The notes beneath the pieces were generated by a model. The model saw nothing but the letters and a program-made list of their open reading frames with translations. It did not search any database and had not been told where the DNA came from. Positions 1-5,012 of a DNA stretch of 17,815 bases are shown here, in pieces (position 1 is the stretch's first letter; every line of letters starts with the position of its first letter). Both the position numbers and the translations under genes were made by a program. The stretch comes from Candidatus Kuenenbacteria bacterium GW2011_GWA2_42_15 (GTDB lineage Bacteria; Patescibacteriota; Patescibacteriia; UBA2196; GWA2-42-15): contig LCCW01000021.1 in assembly GCA_000998185.1 (NCBI GenBank), positions 1 through 17,815 of the forward strand, read 5' to 3'.

Positions 1-280
1 CTTTGCGGTCAAGCGCGATATTGTTTTTTTTCAACAAGGGAATAAATTTGGAATAAGATTGGCCGTTTTCCCTTAGGGCGGCGTTGATTTTTATTTGCCA
101 GAGAGCACGATTAACGGATTTTTTTTTGCGGCGATCGGCCAGAGCGTGCGCGCCGGCCAGGTGGCTGGCGGTGATAGCCTGCTTGATAAGATTTTTTCTG
201 CCCCAACGGTAGCCCTTGGTCAGTTTTAGAATGCGGGTTCTTTTTTTGCCGTGCAGGACGCTTCTTTTGACGCGTGACAT
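1..280 (-). CDS. rplT: 50S ribosomal protein L20 (partial, C-terminus off the left edge)
   Basis: This is large-subunit protein L20, a 23S rRNA-binding protein needed early in 50S assembly. The ATG is the complement of 278-280 and 93 codons are visible before the window ends in frame. The protein begins MSRVKRSVLHGKKRTRILKL and continues through the family's basic N-terminal tail, then the globular-domain stretches ADRRKKKSVNRALWQIKINA and NGQSYSKFIPLLKK, ending here at NIALDRK. A full L20 is about 115-120 residues, so about 20-25 are missing. It lies 16 nt downstream of rpmI on the same strand, in the classical infC-rpmI-rplT order. L20 represses this operon in several bacteria, but no operator was identified here. 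The start is preceded by an A/T-rich tract (TTTATTTT) and no Shine-Dalgarno sequence. Confidence 0.96.
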   Translation of the reverse strand, partial: MSRVKRSVLHGKKRTRILKLTKGYRWGRKNLIKQAITASHLAGAHALADRRKKKSVNRALWQIKINAALRENGQSYSKFIPLLKKNNIALDRK

Positions 281-296
281 AAAATAAAGCAGTCAG

Positions 297-488
297 TTAA
301 ATAATTTGTCTGATGACCTTAGCATCAGTTTCGGCCAAAGTCAAATCCCGCTTGCGGCTTCTTTTCTTGGCGCCGGATGATTTGGCGTTAAAATGGTTGC
401 GGTTGTCTTTTGGTTTGATAACCTTGCCGTTTTTCGTCACCTTGAATCGTTTGGCTATCGCTTGAATCGTTTTTCTTTTTTTACCCAT
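297..488 (-). CDS. rpmI: 50S ribosomal protein L35
   Basis: Small basic large-subunit ribosomal protein of 63 residues, the usual size for L35 (about 64-66). It begins MGKKRKTIQAIAKRFKVTKN, matching the L35 pattern of a short K/R-rich head followed by AAKRFKxTxxGK, and continues with NHFNAKSSGAKKRSRKRDLT. The frame can be extended upstream to 518, but that adds an unrelated head (MINNLINFNH) overlapping the end of infC, so the ATG at 488 is preferred on family length. It sits 19 nt after the infC stop and 16 nt before rplT, so it is almost certainly co-transcribed with both. No Shine-Dalgarno sequence precedes the start. Confidence 0.95.
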   Translation of the reverse strand: MGKKRKTIQAIAKRFKVTKNGKVIKPKDNRNHFNAKSSGAKKRSRKRDLTLAETDAKVIRQII

Positions 489-507
489 ATGGTTAAAGTT
501 AATAAGA

Positions 508-1050
508 TTATTGATCAATAGTCACGGTAATTTGTCCGCCCTGGCAGGCAATCGGCTGGATTATTTTTATGTTTTTGCCCAGCGAGGCGATGAATTTTTT
601 GATATTTTCAATGGCCAAATCTTTATGCGCTTTTTCCCGGCCCTTGAGAATAATTTCAATCTTGACTTTATGACCCTCGGCGAGAAAGTTAGCGGCTTGA
701 TTTTTTCTGGTTTCAAGGTCTTGGCCTTTAATGCGGAAAGAAAGGCGGACGGATTTGAGTTCAGAGACTTTTTGGTGTGCTTTGTTTTTCCGTAATTGTT
801 TTTCCAGTTCGTATTTGTATTGCCCATAGTTCATTATTTTGGCAACCGGCGGCGTGGAATTCGGGAAGACTTCAATCAGATCAAGATCAACCAGGTGGGC
901 GCGTCTCAATGCTTCTTCCATTTTTACGACGCCGACATTATTGCCGGATTCATCAATAAGACGGACCTCGGGAACCCGGATCTCTTGATTAACCTTCATG
1001 GGTTTTGCGCTTTCTTTTTGCGGCCTTGGTTTATGATAACGTCGTTGCAT
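508..1050 (-). CDS. infC: Translation initiation factor IF-3
   Basis: IF-3 binds the 30S subunit, prevents premature 50S joining and proofreads the start codon. The protein has 180 residues from the ATG at 1050, a normal IF-3 length. The N-terminal domain is recognisable from VNQEIRVPEVRLIDESG and the segment DLIEVFPNSTPPVAKIMNYG. The linker is rich in K/E (YKYELEKQLRKNKAHQK). The C-terminal domain begins near SVRLSFRIKGQDLETRKNQA and ends GGQITVTIDQ. An upstream TTG at 1074 would add MIFCFFDL, which has no family support. A third Met at 999 would remove the short basic leader but keep the domain, so 999 remains possible. First gene of infC-rpmI-rplT, 80 nt downstream of the tmRNA gene on the same strand. 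Confidence 0.95.
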   Translation of the reverse strand: MQRRYHKPRPQKESAKPMKVNQEIRVPEVRLIDESGNNVGVVKMEEALRRAHLVDLDLIEVFPNSTPPVAKIMNYGQYKYELEKQLRKNKAHQKVSELKSVRLSFRIKGQDLETRKNQAANFLAEGHKVKIEIILKGREKAHKDLAIENIKKFIASLGKNIKIIQPIACQGGQITVTIDQ

Positions 1051-1130
1051 AAGATCAAAAAAACAAAAAATCAATAAAACAATAAATCAAGAAAACAAGA
1101 AATCAAGAAATCAAGAAAAATTTTTAACGA
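1051..1130 (-). promoter_or_regulatory. A/T-rich spacer between tmRNA and infC
   Basis: On the minus strand this 80-nt stretch is pyrimidine-rich and built from repeats of TTCTTGATTT (forward ATCAAGAA, about four copies between 1086 and 1117). It contains no convincing promoter hexamers and no GC-rich hairpin with a T-run, so nothing visible separates tmRNA transcription from the infC operon. It may simply be a processed spacer or the infC leader. Confidence 0.4.
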
Positions 1131-1528
1131 TGGTGGAGACGGCGGGTATTACACCCGCGTCTTGGAAGGCCAATTATAATTGTTTACTAACATAGCCATG
1201 TTTGGTTTTCGCGTTTAAAATTAAAACAGGCAAAAATTCTAAACGCAAAGCTTGAGAATATTTCGGCGGACCAAATCAAGCGTTTGATCCATACCTACAC
1301 CCGAATTTATAACACCCCGGTCTTGGCACAGGTTTACAAGGGGGGCGGCAATAGTATTTAAGCTACTGCGGGAGCGAAGTTTGGAGTTAAAGAAGCAACA
1401 AAAGTGCTTATTTTTTCTCTAACAGCGCTCGCGATATTTTTGACACTTATTTGTGCGCCAGTTTTAGCAAGACTGACAACTTGGTTAGCGATTATAGCGG
1501 GCGTTTCCAATCGATTTAAAGCGTCCCC
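1131..1528 (-). ncRNA. ssrA: tmRNA (transfer-messenger RNA)
   Basis: tmRNA with SmpB rescues ribosomes stalled on broken mRNAs and tags the nascent peptide for proteolysis. The 398-nt RNA begins GGGGACG (1528-1522), which pairs over 7 bp with CGUCUCC (1141-1135), followed by discriminator A and encoded CCA; the same acceptor ends occur in Bacillus subtilis tmRNA. T-stem GCGGG/CCCGC lies at 1158-1142. Helix 2 is supported by four nested blocks: UUGGAA/UUCCAA, GCC/GGC, UAUAAU/AUUAUA and CUAAC/GUUAG. AAAAAUAUC precedes the likely resume codon GCG (1432-1430), matching the E. coli AAUAGUC|GCA context. The open frame then encodes 24 residues (ASAVREKIST..., ending FAPAVA) to UAA at 1360-1358. Downstream, C-rich and G-rich arms (CCCCC/GGGG, ACCU/AGGU) fit PK2, and GCGUUUA/UAAACGC another stem. 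The T-loop is UGUAAUA rather than the usual UUCRANU type. The resume codon is inferred; the rest is read directly. Confidence 0.94.
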
Positions 1529-1563
1529 ATAAATAAAAAGGCTTGAGCCTCTATTTGGTAATT

Positions 1564-1592
1564 ATTATATAGGGAATTAGGTTTTTGGTCAA
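1564..1592 (-). promoter_or_regulatory. sigma70-type promoter of the tmRNA gene
   Basis: On the minus strand TTGACC (1592-1587) is separated by exactly 17 nt from TATAAT (1569-1564). The predicted start is near 1557, giving a leader of about 29 nt before the mature tmRNA 5' end, to be removed by RNase P. The leader contains a small hairpin (AGAGGC/GCCUUU, loop UCAA) with a following T-run directly abutting GGGGACG. That hairpin could be a weak attenuator or a processing signal. Confidence 0.8.
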
Positions 1593-1658
1593 GGGGGGTG
1601 ATAATTTTTTTACCCCGTTCAACAAGTAAGTGCAACACTTCTGCTACAATAGAGGTGT

Positions 1659-1812
1659 ATGAAAATAACATTTACTAATTGAGGAAAGAGAAAAGATACA
1701 GCAAATGCTTTGGCAAAAAGCCTCAATCAGAACTATTGCCAAGGCTCTTAACCGCCGCCCGGTTTCAATCTCACGGGAGATAAGTTTTCGTTGGTTCAAT
1801 TTTTTAAATTGA
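1659..1812 (+). pseudogene. IS30-family transposase, N-terminal fragment (broken)
   Basis: Reading from 1669 gives HLLIEEREKIQQMLWQKASI followed by RTIAKALNRRPVSISREI up to 1782. This is the N-terminal helix-turn-helix that opens IS30-family transposases (pattern HLTxEERxxIxxxLxxxxSIRxIAxxLxRxxSTISREI). The ATG at 1659 is one base out of this frame and its own frame stops after seven codons (MKITFTN, TGA at 1680-1682), so a small indel near the start has disrupted the gene. Beyond SREI the frame enters unrelated hairpin sequence and stops at 1810-1812. The DDE catalytic domain is absent. It is non-functional as a transposase, and a DNA-binding peptide is unlikely to be made. Confidence 0.8.
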
Positions 1813-1931
1813 ACCTATGGTTTGGTTAGCAATAAACAGACTTTCAATTTGCTCGCAGACTATTAGCATCAGAAAAGTTTTTGTCATTTGTCAAATATTT
1901 TAGGCTCAGGCCAGAGACCTGAACCAACGAA
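1787..1931. repeat. 12-bp inverted repeat enclosing a 10-bp hairpin, inside the IS30 relic
   Basis: TTCGTTGGTTCA (1787-1798) is exactly complementary to TGAACCAACGAA (1920-1931). The left arm overlaps a second perfect palindrome, GGTTCAATTT (1793-1802), TTT, AAATTGAACC (1806-1815). The two structures are mutually exclusive because they share GGTTCA. Nothing protein-like is visible between the arms. It may be a further insertion into the IS relic or a folded RNA. Confidence 0.6.
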
Positions 1932-1977
1932 TATTTAACGGGTGTTGCACTTCAAAGTTGAATGTACTTTTTATCAT

Positions 1978-2006
1978 TTGACAAATAGATGATATTTTGT
2001 TATACT
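1978..2006 (+). promoter_or_regulatory. sigma70-type promoter of the sigma4/HARE gene
   Basis: TTGACA (1978-1983), a 17-nt spacer and TATACT (2001-2006) form a near-consensus promoter. The predicted start is near 2013, about 67 nt before the ATG at 2080. The -35 box lies within the palindrome TCATTTGACAAATA (1974-1987). A close copy of that palindrome, TCATTTGTCAAATA, occurs at 1884-1897 inside the IS relic, which could be a regulator site or coincidence. Confidence 0.75.
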
Positions 2007-2035
2007 TGTTTTAAAGTATAAAAAGTAGTTTTTTA

Positions 2036-2066
2036 TTTTAGCGGTTTTTATATTTGAGCGCTAAAA
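2036..2066 (+). promoter_or_regulatory. Hairpin in the 5' UTR of the sigma4/HARE gene
   Basis: TTTTAGCG (2036-2043) pairs over 8 bp with CGCTAAAA (2059-2066) around a 15-nt A/T-rich loop, ending 13 nt before the ATG. There is no T-run behind it, so it is not a terminator. It could affect translation of the following gene or mRNA stability, or serve as an operator at the DNA level. Confidence 0.45.
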
Positions 2067-2079
2067 TCGCCGTTATTTT

Positions 2080-3213
2080 ATGGAAAATCAAGACAAGAGC
2101 AATATCTTGGACAAAATAATTAAATCGCAAGATGAACAAAAGAAAGCCAGTCTGAATCCGCAAGAGCTGGTTGATTTTCTGTTAAAAGATTTAACTTCAA
2201 GGGAAAAAGACATAGTAGCGTCCAGATACGGACTTTTGGGCGGAGAGAAACAGACCTTGGAAAAAATTGGAAAAAGATTGGACATCACCAGAGAAAGAGT
2301 GCGCCAGATAGAAAACAGCGCGATTGCAAAAGCGAAACAAACGAGCGGTTGTCAGGAAAAATTGGCGGATTTGTCTTCTTTAATTATTAAGCATATTAAC
2401 AAAAGAGGTTATATCAGCACTGAAGAGGGTTTGTTGGCGGAGTTTTTGGGCGAAGGCTATGAAGCGCAGAATAAAAATTGCCTGCTTTTTATTTTAGAAA
2501 AGTTTCTGGGCGAATCCGTTGAGCCAGTAGAGATCGTGCACACGGAAAAAGCCTGGAAGATAAAAGACAAGGAATTAAAGCATTACGAGCCGGTAATTGA
2601 CAGCATTAAAAATATTTTAATAAAGAAAAATCAACCACTGGAATTAGTGGAAATTATCAAAGAATTGGAAGAAGAGATTAAGGAAGAGCAAAAAAGTTTG
2701 GCAACTGAATTGGAAAGCTGGGAAGTGGCGGTGCATTCTTGTCTTGAAGTGAGCAAGCATTTCAAAAAGAACTTATTCAACAAATGGGGACTGGCTGATT
2801 GGCGTTCGGTAAATCCAAAAAGAATGCGCGATAAAATCTATTTAGTGCTTTTGAAAGACGGCCAGCCTTTGCACTACAAACAAATTACCGAGAGAATCAA
2901 CGAGGAAGGTTTTGACCGCAAGGTGGCGCATCCGGCCACGGTGCATAATGAATTAATTTTAGACGAACATTTTGTTTTGGTAGGTCGGGGTATTTACGGT
3001 TTGGCCGAATGGGGTTATAAACCGGGAGTGATTGCCGATGTGGTGGCGGGAATATTGAAGAAAGCAGACGGACCTTTGAGCAAGCAGGAAGTCATTGACG
3101 AGGTTTTGAAATGTCGGCAAGTGAAAGAGGGGAGCATTAATTTAACTTTGTCAGACAAGGCGCTTTTTTTGAGAGGCGAAGACGGCAGGTATGCTTTGAG
3201 AAAACAGTCTTAA
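2080..3213 (+). CDS. Sigma-70 region 4 / HARE-HTH domain transcription regulator
   Basis: 377-residue protein with two recognisable DNA-binding modules. Residues about 33-90 are a sigma-70 region 4 (LTSREKDIVASRYGLLGGEK, then TLEKIGKRLDITRERVRQIE), the module that contacts the -35 box and the RNAP beta flap. No sigma region 2 is present, so it cannot melt a -10 element as an ordinary sigma factor. Residues about 247-312 look like a HARE-HTH winged helix (KIYLVLLKDGQPLHYKQITE ... VGRGIYGLAEWGY), the fold also found at the N-terminus of the Firmicutes RNAP delta subunit. A second winged-helix-like segment follows (about 316-375, ending LRGEDGRYALRKQS). The middle (about 95-240) is helical and charged. 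An RNAP-associated factor is the best inference. It has its own consensus promoter and a downstream hairpin terminator, so it is probably monocistronic. No Shine-Dalgarno sequence. Confidence 0.88.
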   Translation: MENQDKSNILDKIIKSQDEQKKASLNPQELVDFLLKDLTSREKDIVASRYGLLGGEKQTLEKIGKRLDITRERVRQIENSAIAKAKQTSGCQEKLADLSSLIIKHINKRGYISTEEGLLAEFLGEGYEAQNKNCLLFILEKFLGESVEPVEIVHTEKAWKIKDKELKHYEPVIDSIKNILIKKNQPLELVEIIKELEEEIKEEQKSLATELESWEVAVHSCLEVSKHFKKNLFNKWGLADWRSVNPKRMRDKIYLVLLKDGQPLHYKQITERINEEGFDRKVAHPATVHNELILDEHFVLVGRGIYGLAEWGYKPGVIADVVAGILKKADGPLSKQEVIDEVLKCRQVKEGSINLTLSDKALFLRGEDGRYALRKQS

Positions 3214-3224
3214 GGTGGTATAAT
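3196..3224 (+). promoter_or_regulatory. Extended -10 promoter overlapping the 3' end of the sigma4/HARE gene
   Basis: TTGAGA (3196-3201), a 17-nt spacer and TATAAT (3219-3224) with a TGG extension directly before the -10 (TGnTATAAT). The -35 box is inside the last codons of the upstream gene. The predicted transcription start is near 3231, the first base of the GCCACAA arm of the following hairpin. It should drive the gene at 3299 and possibly the operon beyond. Confidence 0.7.
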
Positions 3225-3225
3225 T

Positions 3226-3281
3226 AAAATGCCACAATAGCCATAACGATTTTAAGAGATTGTGGCCGTTGTGGCATTTTT
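3226..3281 (+). terminator. Rho-independent terminator / leader hairpin
   Basis: AAAATGCCACAA (3226-3237) is perfectly complementary over 12 bp to TTGTGGCATTTT (3269-3280), with a further T at 3281. A second partial pairing exists inside the loop (GCCA at 3240-3243 with TGGC). The A-run on the left arm and T-run on the right allow termination in both directions. It ends only 17 nt before the next start codon and contains the predicted start site of the promoter at 3196-3224. Confidence 0.85.
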
Positions 3282-3298
3282 GATTTTTAAGCTAAATT

Positions 3299-4738
3299 AT
3301 GTCATTTGATTTTCAGACGATTATCCAAAACTTAGAAACTATTTTTTTAGAGTTGGGGCAACGCCACCCGGCTGAAATTATGGTGATTTTATTTTTGAAA
3401 GGCGGTTGGGTGCTTTTTGCCATCGCAATTGCCCGCGGTCTGTGGTGGGTTTATGTGTACAATATCCAGGGTAAATACTTTGGCAGTGTCAAGTGGGCGC
3501 TTTTAGCGATTGACATACCAAAAGAAAATTTGCAATCAATCAAGGCGGTAGAGCACATTTTCGCGGCTTTGTGGCCATTTTATGAAACAAGAAATTTAAT
3601 AGAAAAATATATTGAAGGTAAATTTCAGTTGGCTTTCAGTTTAGAAATAGTGAGCATCGGCGGATACACCCAATTTTTAATCAGGGTGCCAGGCAGCCAT
3701 AAAGACATCGTAGAGGCGGCTATTTACGCGCAATATCCCAAGGCGGAGATAACCGAGGTGGAGGATTATGCCTTGAGATATAGAAACTTAAGATTCCCGT
3801 CAGAGGAGCATGATTTATGGGGCTCGGAATTTACTCTGATGAAGCCGTCGCCGTATTTGATAAAAACCTATCCATCGTTTGAGGATATTCTGACGCAGAC
3901 ATTTGCTGATCCAATGGCTTCAATGTTGGAGGTTTTCGGCAAAATCGGCAAAGAAGAGGAATTGTGGCTACAGCTCGTAATTACTCCAATCAAAGACGGC
4001 TGGAAAAAAGAGGGTTATAAAATAATCAACAAAATAATTGGCGCCAAGCCACCAAGCGAGCAAAAAGGAGGCGCGTTGCAGGCGGCGCTCATACCTTTAC
4101 ATTATGTGGCTAATCTTTTTCATGAGTTGATTGTCTACGGACTAGGGTATGAGATGGGCCAAGAAATAACAACGACAAAAGATAACGGAGCGCCGAACAA
4201 GATGCTTTATCTGACGCCGGAGGAAAAGAACGCCGTGGAAGGTATTACCAAAAAAATCAGCAAGATCGCTTACCAGACGAAGTTGAGAATAGTTTATCTG
4301 GGGAAGAAGGGCAAGTTGGTGAAACCAAGAGGGGCTGGCGCGTCTATTGGTATGTTGCAGCAGTTTTCGGCCGTTGACCAAAATTCTTTTATGCCGATTA
4401 TGAAAACAATGACCAAGGCTAATTATTTTTTTGTGAAGAGGCGCGTTACTGCCAAACAAAATAACATCTTGAGAAATTTCAGGAACAGGAGCCAAACTGG
4501 CGGCTGGGGCCGGGGCTTTATTCTAAATACGGAGGAATTGGCTTCAATTTTTCATTTCCCAGTGCCGGAAGCAGTTAGAGAAGGAGTGAAGCGAGTGGCG
4601 TCCAAGAAGGAAGCGCCGCCAATAGATTTGCCGGATGTGATTTTCGCAGATGAGCAGACGGAAAGCAATGGCCGCTATATGAACCATTTGCATAGCAGGA
4701 GCGCTAAGGCGGAACCGCCGAGTAATTTGCCGGTGTGA
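3299..4738 (+). CDS. Membrane-anchored partner of the VirD4-like ATPase (uncharacterised CPR family)
   Basis: 479 residues. One strong hydrophobic segment lies at about 26-52 (MVILFLKGGWVLFAIAIARG), with a short N-terminal tail before it and a long soluble part after it. Characteristic stretches are FSLEIVSIGGYTQFLIRVPG (113-132), VEAAIYAQYPKAEITEVEDY (138-157), DLWGSEFTL (172-180) and the conserved-looking GFILNTEELASIFHFP (406-421). From memory, the same stretches occur N-terminal to the ATPase domain in longer single-chain proteins annotated as T4SS coupling or DUF87 ATPases. If so, this gene is the N-terminal half of a split protein whose ATPase half is the gene at 5013. That relation is inference. 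Its own nucleotide-binding motifs are absent. Likely role: membrane anchor or ring partner of the ATPase in moving DNA or protein through the envelope. Preceded by a strong promoter; no Shine-Dalgarno sequence. Confidence 0.8.
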   Translation: MSFDFQTIIQNLETIFLELGQRHPAEIMVILFLKGGWVLFAIAIARGLWWVYVYNIQGKYFGSVKWALLAIDIPKENLQSIKAVEHIFAALWPFYETRNLIEKYIEGKFQLAFSLEIVSIGGYTQFLIRVPGSHKDIVEAAIYAQYPKAEITEVEDYALRYRNLRFPSEEHDLWGSEFTLMKPSPYLIKTYPSFEDILTQTFADPMASMLEVFGKIGKEEELWLQLVITPIKDGWKKEGYKIINKIIGAKPPSEQKGGALQAALIPLHYVANLFHELIVYGLGYEMGQEITTTKDNGAPNKMLYLTPEEKNAVEGITKKISKIAYQTKLRIVYLGKKGKLVKPRGAGASIGMLQQFSAVDQNSFMPIMKTMTKANYFFVKRRVTAKQNNILRNFRNRSQTGGWGRGFILNTEELASIFHFPVPEAVREGVKRVASKKEAPPIDLPDVIFADEQTESNGRYMNHLHSRSAKAEPPSNLPV

Positions 4739-5012
4739 GAACGCAGAAACACGGAAAACACAAAAACACGGAAAGCACGAAAACACAGAAAGCACATAAA
4801 GCACATAAAGCACATAAAGCACGAAAACACAAAAAACACAGAAACACGGAAACAAAAAACAGCTAACAATTAGCAAGGAACAAGGAAAATACAAGAAAGC
4901 AAGAATCAGGAATTAGGAGAAATTGGAAATTAGTAATTAGTAACCAGAAACTAGGAAAGGCAACAGAGAAACAAATAGAGACAGATGGAAGCTGAGAAAA
5001 TAAGGTTTTATT
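4739..5012 (+). repeat. Low-complexity spacer with 9-bp tandem repeat (AC-rich then AG-rich)
   Basis: 274 nt without a gene between the two T4SS-like genes. The first half (4741-4860) is a degenerate array of 8-9 bp units of type AAAGCACAT/GAAACACGG, with three exact copies of AAAGCACAT at 4789-4815 and a fourth ending GA. The second half (4861-5000) is A/G-rich and almost without C. Both halves have relatives elsewhere in the window: GAAAGCACGAAAACAC at 4771-4786 and 13209-13224, and CAATTAGCAAGGAA at 4867-4880 and 13253-13266. No promoter hexamers or GC-rich terminator were seen, so read-through from 3299 into 5013 is plausible. Confidence 0.8.

Larger units (their letters stand above)
1618..1962 (+). 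mobile_element. IS30-family relic / MITE-like element with terminal inverted repeats
   Basis: Two 21-bp ends face each other: 1618-1638 (TTCAAC, 5 nt, AGTGCAACAC) and the complement of 1942-1962 (TTCAAC, 5 nt, AGTGCAACAC). They agree at 17 of 21 positions and share the uninterrupted core AAGTGCAACAC. The 345 bp between the outer ends carry an IS30-type transposase N-terminus (1669-1782) and then noncoding sequence. A full IS30 element is about 1 kb, so most of the transposase has been lost. No clear target-site duplication is visible: left flank ...ACCCCG, right flank TGTAC.... Confidence 0.75.

Noticed and set aside
1430..1468. Earlier tmRNA resume codon GCU at 1468-1466, which would give a 36-codon tag in the same frame
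   Set aside because: It lies about 61 nt from the 5' end, inside the segment that can form PK1 (UUGU/ACAA, CAG/CUG). GCG at 1432-1430 has the expected AAAAAUAUC context at position about 97.
1595..1616. Hairpin GGGGT/ACCCC between the tmRNA promoter and the IS relic
   Set aside because: Only 5 bp with a 12-nt loop, no clear position relative to a transcript end; likely chance.
4741..4860. Possible CRISPR array
   Set aside because: Units are 8-9 bp and contiguous, without unique spacers of 30-40 bp, and no cas gene is nearby.
4544..4894. Minus-strand reading frame with a Cys/Phe/Val-rich translation across the repeat spacer
   Set aside because: Its composition comes from the 9-bp AC-rich repeat read backwards, and it overlaps the end of a well-supported plus-strand gene.
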